The position numbers were made by a program, and so were the translations under genes. This document shows, piece by piece, positions 24,768-34,278 of a stretch of 64,000 nt of DNA. The stretch spans positions 124,001-188,000 of the forward strand of contig CAVULO010000010.1 of assembly GCA_963742345.1 (NCBI GenBank). Reading direction: 5' to 3'. The notes under the pieces are model-generated. The model was not told the origin of the DNA. It searched no databases and saw nothing but the letters and a program-made list of their open reading frames with translations. The DNA is from Pseudolabrys sp963742345 (GTDB lineage: Bacteria; Pseudomonadota; Alphaproteobacteria; Rhizobiales; Xanthobacteraceae). Every line of letters starts with the position of its first letter. Position 1 is the stretch's first letter.

Positions 24768-25994
24768 TCAGGTCTTCATCAGCGGCGCACGCGCGTCCGC
24801 CTTCGGAAAGACGCTTGCCAAATCGCCGTTCTGCCACTGTACACCGACCGGATAGCCGTAGACGTTCTTGCCGTCAGGCCCGAACTTCACCTTTCCACCA
24901 GGCGCCATCGCCGCATAGCCTGATGAGACGTCGAGCGTTGCGAGCGCATCGCGCACTTTTTGCGGATCGGCTGACCCCGCCCGTTCGAGCGCATCGGCAA
25001 TCATAAACGTCTGCGCGACAAGTCCACCGGCATATTCGAAGAGAAATTCGCCGGTCCGCTTCTTGTATTCGACGTTCACCTTCTGCGCGTTGGCGTCCAT
25101 GTCGTGGTTCCAGTGCGCCACGCCTTGCAGACCTTCAGCGAGCTTGCCAACGTTTTTGTAGAAATCAGGAATGACGAAACCGCCGGAACCGCCGTTGATC
25201 GCGATATTCAGGCCGACCTGCTTGACCGTGCGGACGATCAGAATGAGGTCGTTCAGATAGGACACCGAGAACAGCGCGTTGGCGCCGGACGCCTTGACCT
25301 TGTTGATGAGCGGGCCGGCATCGGTAAAGCCGGCCGAGTACGGCTCGAACATCACGATTTCAACGCCCTCGGCGGGTGCGAGCTCTTTCAAGCCGTTCGA
25401 CGTCGAAGTGCCGAACGCAGTATTCTCGAAGATCACCGCCACCTTCGGGCTGTCGCCCACCAGCTTCGACATTTGCAGCTGCGCCTTGGCGAATTGCGAG
25501 GCGCGCGCGAATGGCGTGAAGGTATAGGTGCGGCCCTTGTTGAGTTGATCGGAGCTCGAGCCGGTCAGCAGTGGCATCTTCGCGCGTTCGGCAACTTCGC
25601 TCGCGATCAGCGTAAAGGCGCTGGCAAAGCAGCCGTGTATGGCGGACAACTTATTGCTGGAGATCAGGCGGTCGGTTTCCGTGCGCGTGACGGTGGTGTC
25701 GCTCTGGATGTCGGAGATGATCAGATTCATCTTGGCACCCCCGAGCGACTTGATGCCGCCGGCCTCGTTGACCATCTCGACCGCGAGTTTCGCCGCCGCG
25801 ACAATGCCAACGCCAATCTGCGCCATGCTGCCGGTGACGGGATAAAGCCCGCCAATATTCACCGGATCGGCCGCCCAGCCTCTGAGCGGGTATGCCCCGA
25901 ACGCGCCGGCGGCCATCGCTCCGCCAGCGGCTTTGACGAGGAAATCTCTGCGGCTTTGGCGCTTGAGTGTCGTCTGACGCTGGGATCGTTTCAT
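24768..25994 (-). CDS. LIV-type ABC transporter substrate-binding protein with Tat signal
   Basis: A 408-residue periplasmic binding protein (Peripla_BP_6 type). The N-terminus has a twin-arginine signal, SRRDFLVKAAGG at about residues 14-25, with an Ala-rich segment and a W-A-A cleavage region near 42. The mature part opens with VNIGGLYPVTGSMAQIG, the hallmark of the LivJ/LivK and AmiC families. Export by Tat implies folding in the cytoplasm. It is the first gene of the liv set, 169 bp downstream of a response regulator gene. The substrate cannot be assigned from sequence alone. Confidence 0.88.
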   Translation of the reverse strand: MKRSQRQTTLKRQSRRDFLVKAAGGAMAAGAFGAYPLRGWAADPVNIGGLYPVTGSMAQIGVGIVAAAKLAVEMVNEAGGIKSLGGAKMNLIISDIQSDTTVTRTETDRLISSNKLSAIHGCFASAFTLIASEVAERAKMPLLTGSSSDQLNKGRTYTFTPFARASQFAKAQLQMSKLVGDSPKVAVIFENTAFGTSTSNGLKELAPAEGVEIVMFEPYSAGFTDAGPLINKVKASGANALFSVSYLNDLILIVRTVKQVGLNIAINGGSGGFVIPDFYKNVGKLAEGLQGVAHWNHDMDANAQKVNVEYKKRTGEFLFEYAGGLVAQTFMIADALERAGSADPQKVRDALATLDVSSGYAAMAPGGKVKFGPDGKNVYGYPVGVQWQNGDLASVFPKADARAPLMKT

Positions 25995-26163
25995 CGTTTC
26001 CCCCTGCTAGGCCCAAGTGGTTGATTTTTTTGGACCCGTATAATGGAAAGACTATTGCATTGATGCATCCCGATCCAGCGGTGATGGGCGCCAAGTACGA
26101 TCAAATGGGTTCCGCCATGAAAGCTGCGCCGACCCGGGCGCATGAGCGGATCGCGTCGTTTGG

Positions 26164-26553
26164 TCAGGCGGCCCCTGCGACGCGCGTGTCGATCTCGCTG
26201 CGAAGCATCACGAAATCAATAGGCTTGGTAAGAAGCGCCTCGGCGCCGCCTTCCAATGCTTTGCGTTTGGTTTCTGCATCGCCGTAGGCGGTGATCATAA
26301 TGACCGGGACATCGGGTCGAACCGCTTTGGCCTTGGGTAACAATTCAAGACCTGTCATCCCCGGCATGTTGATGTCGGACAGGATCAGGATGAGCGAGGT
26401 GTTTCGCGCATCGGTAATACATTGCAACGCGGCGGGAGCAGATTGGGCAAACTCCATGGTGAAACGACCCGCGCGGAGGTCGTGTCGGAATTGCTGCCGA
26501 AACAGCATCTCGACGTCAGGCTCGTCGTCAACCACAAGAATGAGGACGGTCAC
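26164..26553 (-). CDS. Single-domain response regulator
   Basis: A 129-residue stand-alone receiver domain. The acidic pair (VVDDEPD), the phospho-acceptor Asp in ILSDINMPGMTG, the Thr/Ser position (MITAYGD) and the conserved Lys (LLTKPID) are all present, so it should be phosphorylatable. No output domain follows. It overlaps the 3' end of the seven-GAF histidine kinase gene by four bases (ATGA), so the kinase is its likely phosphodonor. It may pass the phosphate on or act by protein contact. Confidence 0.9.
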   Translation of the reverse strand: MTVLILVVDDEPDVEMLFRQQFRHDLRAGRFTMEFAQSAPAALQCITDARNTSLILILSDINMPGMTGLELLPKAKAVRPDVPVIMITAYGDAETKRKALEGGAEALLTKPIDFVMLRSEIDTRVAGAA

Positions 26554-29500
26554 GCTCCGGCTCCTGATTTGGCAAGGGATGCCGCGGTACGGGGAAGAAT
26601 AATCCTGAATTCTGTAAATTCACCAGGCTGCGTGTCGACCTCGATAAGGCCGGCATGCTGCTTGACGATGATATCGTGACTGATGGAAAGGCCAAGCCCC
26701 GTCCCCTCGCCGGCGGGTTTGGTTGTGAAGAAGGGGTTGAACATCTTGTCTTTCACCTCGGGCGGAATACCAGTCCCGTTATCTCGAATCCTGATTTCCA
26801 CGCGGTCGCCGAGGTTCTTTGTCGCCGCTGCAAGCGTCGGTTCGTAGCCAGGGTTGCCGCCCTGCTCCTTCCGGTTCGTCGCAGCGTAGAACCCATTTGA
26901 AATCAGATTGAGCAAAACCCGCGTAATTTCCTGCGGAAATAGATCGACCTCGCCGGCAGTTGGATCGAACGACCGTTCCAGCGTGATGTTGAAGCCCTGC
27001 TTTTCTGCCCGGGCGCCGTGATAGGCGAGGTTAAGGCTCTCCTCGACGACCGCGTTGATTTCTACACTTCGGTGCTCACCCGAGCCCGCACGCGAATGCA
27101 GCAGCATGTTCTTGACAATGGAGTTGGCGCGTTTCCCGTGCTGCACGATCTTTTCGAGATTGCCTCGCAGCGTGCCAGTCAGCTCGTTAATCTCGGTGCG
27201 CGCTTTCTTGTCAATCGATATGACGCCCAGCGCTTCCTGCAATTCATCGATCAGTTCGGTGGAAATTCCCGAAAAATTGTTCACGAAATTGAGCGGATTC
27301 TTGATCTCGTGCGCGATCCCGGCGGTGAGCTGACCGAGCGAGGCTAACTTCTCCGTCTGCACAAGGCGGTCCTGCGCGGTACGCAGGTTTTCCAGAGAGG
27401 CGGCCAGTTCGCGCGTGCGCGCCTCAACGCTATTGAACAGGCGAACATTCTCGATCGCGATCGCCGCTTGGTCGGCGAAGGTCGTGACCAGCTCGATCTG
27501 TTTGTCAGTGAATGGACGCACTTCCGAACGTGACAAGGTCAGGACGCCGATCGGAACCCCCTCGCGCAGCATCGGCACGGCAAGGATCGTCCGGAATTCG
27601 CCTAATCTCTGCGCCTCGACCCAAGTATAGTGCGGATCGGCCTTTACGTCGGGAATATGAACCACCCGGCCTTCAAGTAGCGCGCGGCCGGACGCCGAAC
27701 CTTCTTCGGCTGCGATCGGAATATCTTTGACATAATCCATGAACTCGCGAGAAAAGCCGTAGGCCTCGGCGCGGTAGAACACGCCATCTTTCTGGCGAGT
27801 AATGGTCGCATTTTCGGCATCGCAAAGCCCGGCAGCCGATTCGACCAGCGTTTGGAGCACCACCTGCAGGTCGAAAGTCGAGCGACTGATAACCTTCAGC
27901 ACATCGGCAGTGGCGGTCTGCTGCTGGAGGGATTCGCGCAGCTCATTGAGCAGGCGCACGTTCTCGATAGCGATGACCGCTTGCGCTGCAAAATTTGTAA
28001 CCAGTTCGATCTGTTTAGTGGTGAATGGCCGGACCTCCTGGCGGTAGATGACAATTGCGCCAATCACCTCATTGTCCTTCAGCATTGGGACCGCGAACAA
28101 GGTCCGCGCGCCCGCAAGCTCGATTGTGGCCTGACGCAACTTATCCCCGTGGGTTGGGAGCGCCTGTAGGTCGGGTAAATGGAAGACTTCCTTTGTCTGC
28201 ATCAACTGCCCAAACCCGGTCCTCGGATTGGCAGCAAAGACCTGCTCGCTGCGCAGATAGTTGACATAGTCGGGCGGCGCGCCAAACGTCGCACCGATGC
28301 GGAAGCCATCGCCCTCGCGTAGCCAGAGATGGCCGAATTTGGCACCGCAAATTCGTACCGCATTTTTAAGCATCGCCAGGAAGACAGCCTCAAGCTCGCC
28401 GGGCGATGAGCTGATGACCTGCAGCACTTCCGATGTCGCAGTCTGCTGCTCCAGCGCCTCGGAGAGTTCTCGCGTGCGCGCCTGAACCTCGTCGAACAGC
28501 CGGACGTTCTCGATCGCAATCACCGCCTGGTCGGCGAATGTCTCGACAAGCTCGATTTGCTTGTCGGTGAACGGTTGGGGCGAACGACGCATGAGCAAGA
28601 CAACGCCGGTAGGCGATCCCTCTCGCAGGAGCGGGACCCCCAGCGTAGAGCGATGACCGGCTACCCTTTGGGCGTCCAGAGACGTGTATTCCGGATCTGC
28701 CAGTACATCAGGAACGTGAACGGTTTTGCCCTGCTTGAAAACACGGCCAGCGACGGTGCCGCGCCCCGACTCGATCGCCAGGCCTTTCACATATTCAGTC
28801 TGTTCTGCCGATAGACCGTAACTCGTCGCCCAAAAGTTAGTCTCACCCTTCTGGCGAATAATGGCCGCTATATCCGCCTCGCAAAGACGCGCTGCCAACT
28901 CAGTCAGCGTGTCGAGCACTGGTTGTAAATCGAATGTCGAGCGGCTGATGACCTTCAACACATCGGCGGTGGCCGTTTGCTGCTGGAGGGATTCACGCAG
29001 CTCGGTGAGCAACCGCGTGTTCTCGATGGCAATCACCGCCTGGGCGGCGAAGTTTGCCAATAGCTCGATTTGCTTGTCACCGAACGCTCTCACCTCTTGA
29101 CGGTAGATGATGATGGCGCCAACAATTTCGTTGTCTTTGAGCATTGGCACGCCAACCAGCGTACGGGCGCCACCCAATTCTACGAGGTCCATCAGCGGCC
29201 GATCACCTTCGGCGTAACCTTGTTCTGTCGTGATATCGGCGAGGTGTACGACTTGCTTCGTCCGCACGATGCGGCCCAAAGGACTTCCGGCAGGGGGGCG
29301 AAAAAACGGCTCACGTCCGCGTTTTTCGGCAAACGCGCGCGGAACATCGTGCATGGCAACCGTGCGGAAGCCGTCCCCCTCGGACAGGTACAGGATTCCG
29401 AACTTCGCTCCACAAATTCGCACCGCGTTTTCCAGCATGGCATTGAACACCGGCTCCAGTTGGCCGGGCGAGCTGCTGATAATCTTGAGTACGTCGGCGG

Positions 29501-31265
29501 TAGCCGTCTGCTGCTCGAGCGCTTCTCTGGTCTCATTGAAAAGTCGTACGTTTTCAATCGCGATGACCGCTTGATCGGCGAATGTCTTGAGAAGCTGAAC
29601 CTGTGCGTCCGCAAACAACCCTGTCTGCCTCCGCGCGACAAAGATTGCTCCGACGACCTGCCCGTCCCGGATCATTGGCACGGCGAGGCAGCCGCCAAAT
29701 CCGCTCACGCGCGCAGCGTCCTTGCTTTTATAGAGAGGATCACTGAGTACGTCCGAGACATGACAGATAGTACCGGCTCGTATCGCACGCGCGGTGATTG
29801 TCTCGTCACCCCGCTGCATCGGGTATACGCGCCGGACCTCCTCTATGCCCTCCTCTGTCACTCCGTTGATGGAAACCAGACGGATCAGTTCACCGTCGAC
29901 CATGGAGACGACACTGATCTCCGCATTGCATAGTTTCTCTGCTCGTTGCCCAATTGTGTCGAACACAGGTTTCAGATCGTCGAGCGAACTAGAGATGACC
30001 TTCAGGACTTCCGACGTTGCGGTCTGTTGCTCCAGCGACTCGGCGAGATCGTCGGTTCGCTTTTGCAGCTCGCCGAACAGACGCGTATTTTCAATCGCGA
30101 TCACCGCCTGATCGGCAAAGGTGGTCGCCAGTTCAATCTGATTTGATGCAAATGGCTGCGGCACGGTCTTGGCTATGAAGAGCACCCCTGCGACATTTCC
30201 CTCGCGCACAAGCGGGACGCCGAGCGCGGCCCGGTAGCCGCCAATCTTTTGAGCTTCGCTCCACGTATATTCCGGGTCTGTGAGGACGTCGGTAACGTGA
30301 ACCACTTTGCCCTCCGAGGCAGCGCGTCCAACGACACTGCCGCGATCCTGTGGAACATCCCGGCCAACGAAATAGTCTTTGAGTCGGGCGTACAAACCGG
30401 TTGCGTGGCCGTAGCTGGCCATCCAGTGCAAATAGTCGCCGTCGCGCTGGAACAGCCAGGCCTGATCGGCATCGCACAACCGTGTCGCCGACTCGACGAG
30501 AGTATCGAGCACTGTCTGCAAATCGAAGGTCGATCGGCTGATGACCTTGAGCACATCGGCGGTAGCGGTCTGCTGCTGAAGCGATTCGCGTAGCTCGCTC
30601 ATCAGCCGAGTGTTCTCGATCGCGATGACGGCCTGAGAGGCAAAATAAGATACCAGCTCGATCTGCTTGTCGCTGAACAGCCGCACCTCCTGCCGGTAGA
30701 TGCTGATCACCCCGACTAATTTGCCCTCTTTGAGCATCGGCACTGAAACAATCGTCCGATAGCCCCCAAGGTCTGCACCGGCAACCGCGAATGGATCGCG
30801 CTGGCGGTACGCCTTGCCCTTTGTGATATCGAGAATTTGAGCTGCTTTTTTGACCCTTGCAGCGCGGGCGATAGTGCTATCAAAGGCTGGGCGGAGTGGC
30901 CGGCTTTTACGGTCTTTGATAAACGCCGCTGGCGCGTTGTGAAACGCCGTCGCGTAAAATTCATTTCCTTTATACAAATAAAGCGTGCCGAACTTGGCGC
31001 CGCAAATGCGGGTCGCATTCGCCAATATGGTCTGGAAAACCGGCTGAAGCTCTCCCGGCGAACCGCTTATAACCCTGAGCACATCGGCGGTTGCGGTCTG
31101 CTGCTCCAACGCTTCGTCGAGCTCACGCTTGAGCTGCTCAATCGTCTCTTTCGAATTGTTGCTAGACCGACTTCGCTGGCGAGAAGACGACGTCTTAAGT
31201 GCAATGGCCGCGCCCGGCTTGCGGCGCCGCGTTGCTGTTTTTTTTGCTCCTCTACGCCGTCTCAT
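26550..31265 (-). CDS. Giant soluble histidine kinase with seven tandem GAF domains
   Basis: A 1571-residue protein without membrane helices. After a basic, low-complexity N-terminus (1-40) come seven GAF modules, each introduced by a linker of the type L-(E/Q)-Q-Q-T-A-T-x-x-V-L near residues 53, 229, 411, 583, 760, 938 and 1113, a period of about 176. Modules 1, 4 and 6 share RICGAKFG; modules 2, 5 and 7 share SRSTFDLQ; module 3 stands apart, giving the pattern A-B-C-A-B-A-B. A dimerisation domain with His1319 (TAGIAHEIKNPLNF) and an HATPase domain (NLISNGFYAA, then GTGIPPEVKDKMFNPFF and GEGTGLGLS) complete it. It forms an operon with the response regulator. Ligands are unknown. Confidence 0.93.
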   Translation of the reverse strand: MRRRRGAKKTATRRRKPGAAIALKTSSSRQRSRSSNNSKETIEQLKRELDEALEQQTATADVLRVISGSPGELQPVFQTILANATRICGAKFGTLYLYKGNEFYATAFHNAPAAFIKDRKSRPLRPAFDSTIARAARVKKAAQILDITKGKAYRQRDPFAVAGADLGGYRTIVSVPMLKEGKLVGVISIYRQEVRLFSDKQIELVSYFASQAVIAIENTRLMSELRESLQQQTATADVLKVISRSTFDLQTVLDTLVESATRLCDADQAWLFQRDGDYLHWMASYGHATGLYARLKDYFVGRDVPQDRGSVVGRAASEGKVVHVTDVLTDPEYTWSEAQKIGGYRAALGVPLVREGNVAGVLFIAKTVPQPFASNQIELATTFADQAVIAIENTRLFGELQKRTDDLAESLEQQTATSEVLKVISSSLDDLKPVFDTIGQRAEKLCNAEISVVSMVDGELIRLVSINGVTEEGIEEVRRVYPMQRGDETITARAIRAGTICHVSDVLSDPLYKSKDAARVSGFGGCLAVPMIRDGQVVGAIFVARRQTGLFADAQVQLLKTFADQAVIAIENVRLFNETREALEQQTATADVLKIISSSPGQLEPVFNAMLENAVRICGAKFGILYLSEGDGFRTVAMHDVPRAFAEKRGREPFFRPPAGSPLGRIVRTKQVVHLADITTEQGYAEGDRPLMDLVELGGARTLVGVPMLKDNEIVGAIIIYRQEVRAFGDKQIELLANFAAQAVIAIENTRLLTELRESLQQQTATADVLKVISRSTFDLQPVLDTLTELAARLCEADIAAIIRQKGETNFWATSYGLSAEQTEYVKGLAIESGRGTVAGRVFKQGKTVHVPDVLADPEYTSLDAQRVAGHRSTLGVPLLREGSPTGVVLLMRRSPQPFTDKQIELVETFADQAVIAIENVRLFDEVQARTRELSEALEQQTATSEVLQVISSSPGELEAVFLAMLKNAVRICGAKFGHLWLREGDGFRIGATFGAPPDYVNYLRSEQVFAANPRTGFGQLMQTKEVFHLPDLQALPTHGDKLRQATIELAGARTLFAVPMLKDNEVIGAIVIYRQEVRPFTTKQIELVTNFAAQAVIAIENVRLLNELRESLQQQTATADVLKVISRSTFDLQVVLQTLVESAAGLCDAENATITRQKDGVFYRAEAYGFSREFMDYVKDIPIAAEEGSASGRALLEGRVVHIPDVKADPHYTWVEAQRLGEFRTILAVPMLREGVPIGVLTLSRSEVRPFTDKQIELVTTFADQAAIAIENVRLFNSVEARTRELAASLENLRTAQDRLVQTEKLASLGQLTAGIAHEIKNPLNFVNNFSGISTELIDELQEALGVISIDKKARTEINELTGTLRGNLEKIVQHGKRANSIVKNMLLHSRAGSGEHRSVEINAVVEESLNLAYHGARAEKQGFNITLERSFDPTAGEVDLFPQEITRVLLNLISNGFYAATNRKEQGGNPGYEPTLAAATKNLGDRVEIRIRDNGTGIPPEVKDKMFNPFFTTKPAGEGTGLGLSISHDIIVKQHAGLIEVDTQPGEFTEFRIILPRTAASLAKSGAGA

Positions 31266-31358
31266 CGCCCCCCCAAGGCCACGACCACGCCGGAAACAGA
31301 TCTATAGCTTAAATCATTGCACAGGGAGCCTGTAGGGGTCGGTAGGGTTTTGCGCCAA

Positions 31359-32651
31359 TCAGCGCTGTGGCTTGAGCTGAACGATCTTCCAACCGCGCTT
31401 GCCGATCTCGGCAGCAGCCATCGGTGTCACCGTCCCGGTCGTGGCGAGCACAGGGATCGCACCCGGCTTTGTACGGTGTATTTCGGTCGTGGCCGCATCG
31501 AACGTTCGTTGCTGGATTTCCGTCCATGCGATGTCATCGACCATGAAAGCCGCTACGATATTGCCATTGCGCGCAACGTTGATCGGCTGCCCGCCGAAAG
31601 TGACGAAAGAAGCGACACCGCCCAGCTCGTTGGTACGCGCCGCGAGGATTTGAGCGCGGCGGCGTTGGTAAAATGCCACGTTGCGTAAGTCCGCCTTCGC
31701 CGCATGGTCGACAAAAGCGGCGGTGTTCTCTGCATTAAGTTGTTTTAATGCGAGCGCCATGATCAGCAGATCGGCGGGCGTGTAATTCCGGTTTTCGACA
31801 AGGCGATTTATCGTCTCTTCGGGAACGTCGAGTTTAGACAAAGTTGCTCGCGTCTCGGCAATAACCTGCGCAGCCGTCTTGCTTCGCAAGGTGTCCTTCG
31901 CGTCGCTCACCGACGCCACCGACGATACTGCGATCCCGATTCCGCCAGGTACAAGTGATAACCCGGCCTTGATAGGCAAACCGCCGCTCGCCATGACCCC
32001 GGCCATTTCCTTCAGCCTCTGCGCCAAGGGTGGAAAATCCGTATAGGGATCAACGTCCAATTCTACCGCAAGCTCGCGTTGTGTATCGCTGACGCCGAGC
32101 AAGCTATCCATCAGATTGTCGCGGTCAGCGCGATTGTTTGAGAGCCCCGCGCCCACGCGGTCGAACATATTGCCGATGCCATTGAGCGAACGTTCGACGG
32201 TGCCGGCAGGATTGGTAATGAGGTCGGCGCCGAATTTTATTGGTCCCAACGCAGCCCGCCCGAATGCCTGGCCAAAACGATCGGACTGAGACATTTTTTC
32301 AAGCGCGGCGATGGCATTGAGTTCGTGCAGACGCAACTTTGTGAACTCAACGCCATCAAACGCATATTTGCCGTAGGACGTCTCGACGTCGAAGATACGC
32401 ATCACGCCGTCGCTGCGCACGATCGGTTTGACCGTGTAGTTGGAGCCGGCAGCCGCCTTGCCAAGATATTTCTCTACGGGCTCCGGCTTTGGCAGCTCAA
32501 GCGCCGTGGCTATCGAAGATAGGGTCGTTACCCCCAGAGGCGCGGCGACGAGCAGAGAAATAATGAGCCTGCTCCAATCCCTTCGCCTTTGTAGGCGGAC
32601 CCGCTGGGTGCCCGCCGCGGCCCGAAGCCGTATCGAATAACGCCCTTGCAT
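31359..32651 (-). CDS. Unknown exported or membrane-anchored protein
   Basis: I do not recognise this 430-residue protein. After a strongly basic N-terminus (about 25 residues with many Arg) there is one hydrophobic segment (LIISLLVAAPLGVTTLSSIATAL, about residues 29-51), so it is probably exported or anchored. The rest is a helical, Ala-rich domain with short glycine stretches (LVPGGIGIAVSSVASVSDAK near 255) and no Cys-rich or catalytic signature. The start MQGRYSIRL is one of several possible; a longer reading upstream is less plausible. It lies 93 bp upstream of the seven-GAF kinase gene on the same strand and may be functionally linked. Confidence 0.65.
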   Translation of the reverse strand: MQGRYSIRLRAAAGTQRVRLQRRRDWSRLIISLLVAAPLGVTTLSSIATALELPKPEPVEKYLGKAAAGSNYTVKPIVRSDGVMRIFDVETSYGKYAFDGVEFTKLRLHELNAIAALEKMSQSDRFGQAFGRAALGPIKFGADLITNPAGTVERSLNGIGNMFDRVGAGLSNNRADRDNLMDSLLGVSDTQRELAVELDVDPYTDFPPLAQRLKEMAGVMASGGLPIKAGLSLVPGGIGIAVSSVASVSDAKDTLRSKTAAQVIAETRATLSKLDVPEETINRLVENRNYTPADLLIMALALKQLNAENTAAFVDHAAKADLRNVAFYQRRRAQILAARTNELGGVASFVTFGGQPINVARNGNIVAAFMVDDIAWTEIQQRTFDAATTEIHRTKPGAIPVLATTGTVTPMAAAEIGKRGWKIVQLKPQR

Positions 32652-32846
32652 GCTCAACCCCTGCAAACGCAACACTGCCAGCGCCCTAACTCTAGCATTT
32701 TTTGCCGTGGGAGATGCAACGCGATAGCCGCAACACGCGCTTACGGCCGCTTTCCATGCACGGCTGGCCGCATGACACCGGGTCAAGCCAGGCAATAGCG
32801 GCAAGTATCCAAAGAACATTGGGTATCTGGCGCGACCGCGCGTCGC

Positions 32847-33236
32847 TCAGCTCTGATGGGGCCGCATGAGCTGGGTGATCACGTCCTTGAGGGTCGTCAG
32901 GTTGAACGGCTTGGTCATGAAAAAATTCGCCCCGGCCGCGATCGCGGCTTCGGCATGCTGCGGCTCGGAACTCGCCGACATGATGACCACCGGGACGCTA
33001 CGGATTTTCGGATCGGCGCGGATCTCGCGCGCCAGCTCGAGACCGTTCATGCCCGGCATTTCACGATCGGTCACGACGAACAGGTAAGACTTCTCGCGAA
33101 GCTTTTGCAGAGCTGTCGGCCCGTCGTGAACCTGATCGACATTCAAGAAGCCGCATTTTCGCAGCATACCGTCCACGATGCGCGTCATCGTGTTTAGGTC
33201 GTCAACAACCAACACCGGATCGACATAGTCGACCAA
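32847..33236 (-). CDS. CheY-like single-domain response regulator
   Basis: A receiver domain of about 129 residues. Acidic pair LVVDDLNTM, phospho-acceptor Asp in VVTDREMPGMNG, Ser/Thr position IMSASSE and Lys in FFMTKPFN are all present. A TTG start (LVDYVDP) is chosen because GGGAG lies eight bases before it and receiver similarity begins at once; an ATG 16 codons upstream in frame is the alternative. It lies downstream of cheR and was probably recruited to the chemotaxis cluster as an extra CheY. Confidence 0.85.
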   Translation of the reverse strand: MVDYVDPVLVVDDLNTMTRIVDGMLRKCGFLNVDQVHDGPTALQKLREKSYLFVVTDREMPGMNGLELAREIRADPKIRSVPVVIMSASSEPQHAEAAIAAGANFFMTKPFNLTTLKDVITQLMRPHQS

Positions 33237-33405
33237 GGTAAAATCTCCCTCTTCGGGCCATGCTCGCAAGTGGCGAGCTCCCACGCGCGTCCTTTGAAAC
33301 GGACGCGCCAGCCCGGCGGCTTCAATTTACATGATTCGTCCGGATATCAAGATGGTGCGGACCGGCCTGAAAGCCGTAAAATTTTCTTTATATCGGCGGG
33401 GAAGC

Positions 33406-34278
33406 CTACGCCTTCACGGCCGCGAGGCGGATCACGTTGTCGGCGCTGCGCACCGGACGTTGCGTCCCACCGTTGAGCACATAAAGGCCGCGCCTATCGG
33501 CGAGCGGCTTGAATGCCTCGGTAAGTCCGATCACGGTCTCGGCCGCCCCGAGTATCAGAAAGCCGTCCTCAGGCATCTGTCGCGCGATACGGTTTAACAC
33601 AGCGATCTTGTTTTCCTGATCGAAGTAAATCAGCACGTTGCGGCAGAACACAACGTCGAAGCTGCCGAGCACCGAAAAGTCATTAAGCAGATTGAGCGGG
33701 CGGAATTGCACCATGCCGCGCAACTCAGGCGCGAGCTGCCAAGTCTCACCGACCTGATCGAAGAATTTCACCAGCAGTTGTACCGGCAACCCGCGCTGCA
33801 CCTCAAATTGGCTATAAATGCCAGCCTTGGCCCTTTCCAGCACGTCAGACGACAGATCGGTAGCAACAATGTCGATGCGATAGCCCGCAATCGCAGGCCC
33901 CATGCCTTTGATCGCCATTGCCAGCGAATAGGGCTCCTGCCCGGTGGAGGCCGCGGTACACCAGATGCGAATGCGCTTTTCGCGCGCACGGGCGGCAATC
34001 AAGGCCGGCATAATAGTGTCACGGAAATGTTCGAACGGAATCTTGTCGCGAAAGAAGAAGGTCTCGTTAGTGGTCATTGCCTCGACGACCTGAGCACTAA
34101 GTGGAGCGGGCGCCCGATTTTTTAGCCGATTGATCAGTTCATCGAGCGTGCTCATGCCATTGCGGCGCGCCACAGGCAGAAGCCGGCTTTCGGCGAGGTA
34201 TTGTTTTTCGACCGCCAGCACCAGGCCGGAACGGTCGCGCAAGAATTTGCGCAGATAGTCGAAGTCCTGCGGGGTCAC
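33406..34278 (-). CDS. cheR: Chemotaxis protein methyltransferase CheR
   Basis: CheR uses SAM to methylate glutamates of chemoreceptors for adaptation. The 290-residue product has the N-terminal helical domain (1-75, with TTNETFFFRD) and the SAM domain with WCTAASTGQEPYSLAM. ATDLSSDVLERAKAGIYS and FCRNVLIYF, all standard CheR motifs, follow. The GTG start overlaps the cheB stop (GTGA). The protein ends soon after the methyltransferase domain and has no TPR or C-terminal pentapeptide-binding extension. It is the last canonical gene of chpT-cheA-cheW-cheY-cheB-cheR. Confidence 0.94.
   Translation of the reverse strand: MTPQDFDYLRKFLRDRSGLVLAVEKQYLAESRLLPVARRNGMSTLDELINRLKNRAPAPLSAQVVEAMTTNETFFFRDKIPFEHFRDTIMPALIAARAREKRIRIWCTAASTGQEPYSLAMAIKGMGPAIAGYRIDIVATDLSSDVLERAKAGIYSQFEVQRGLPVQLLVKFFDQVGETWQLAPELRGMVQFRPLNLLNDFSVLGSFDVVFCRNVLIYFDQENKIAVLNRIARQMPEDGFLILGAAETVIGLTEAFKPLADRRGLYVLNGGTQRPVRSADNVIRLAAVKA

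Noticed and set aside
27890..31120. Recurring short DNA repeats taken as a CRISPR or satellite array
   Set aside because: They are in frame inside one coding sequence and correspond to the repeated QQTAT linker of tandem GAF domains; spacing is about 530 bp.
33285..33308. Hairpin GCGCGTCC / GGACGCGC between cheR and the receiver gene as a terminator
   Set aside because: No T-run follows on the minus strand; it may be an RNA structure, but termination is not supported.
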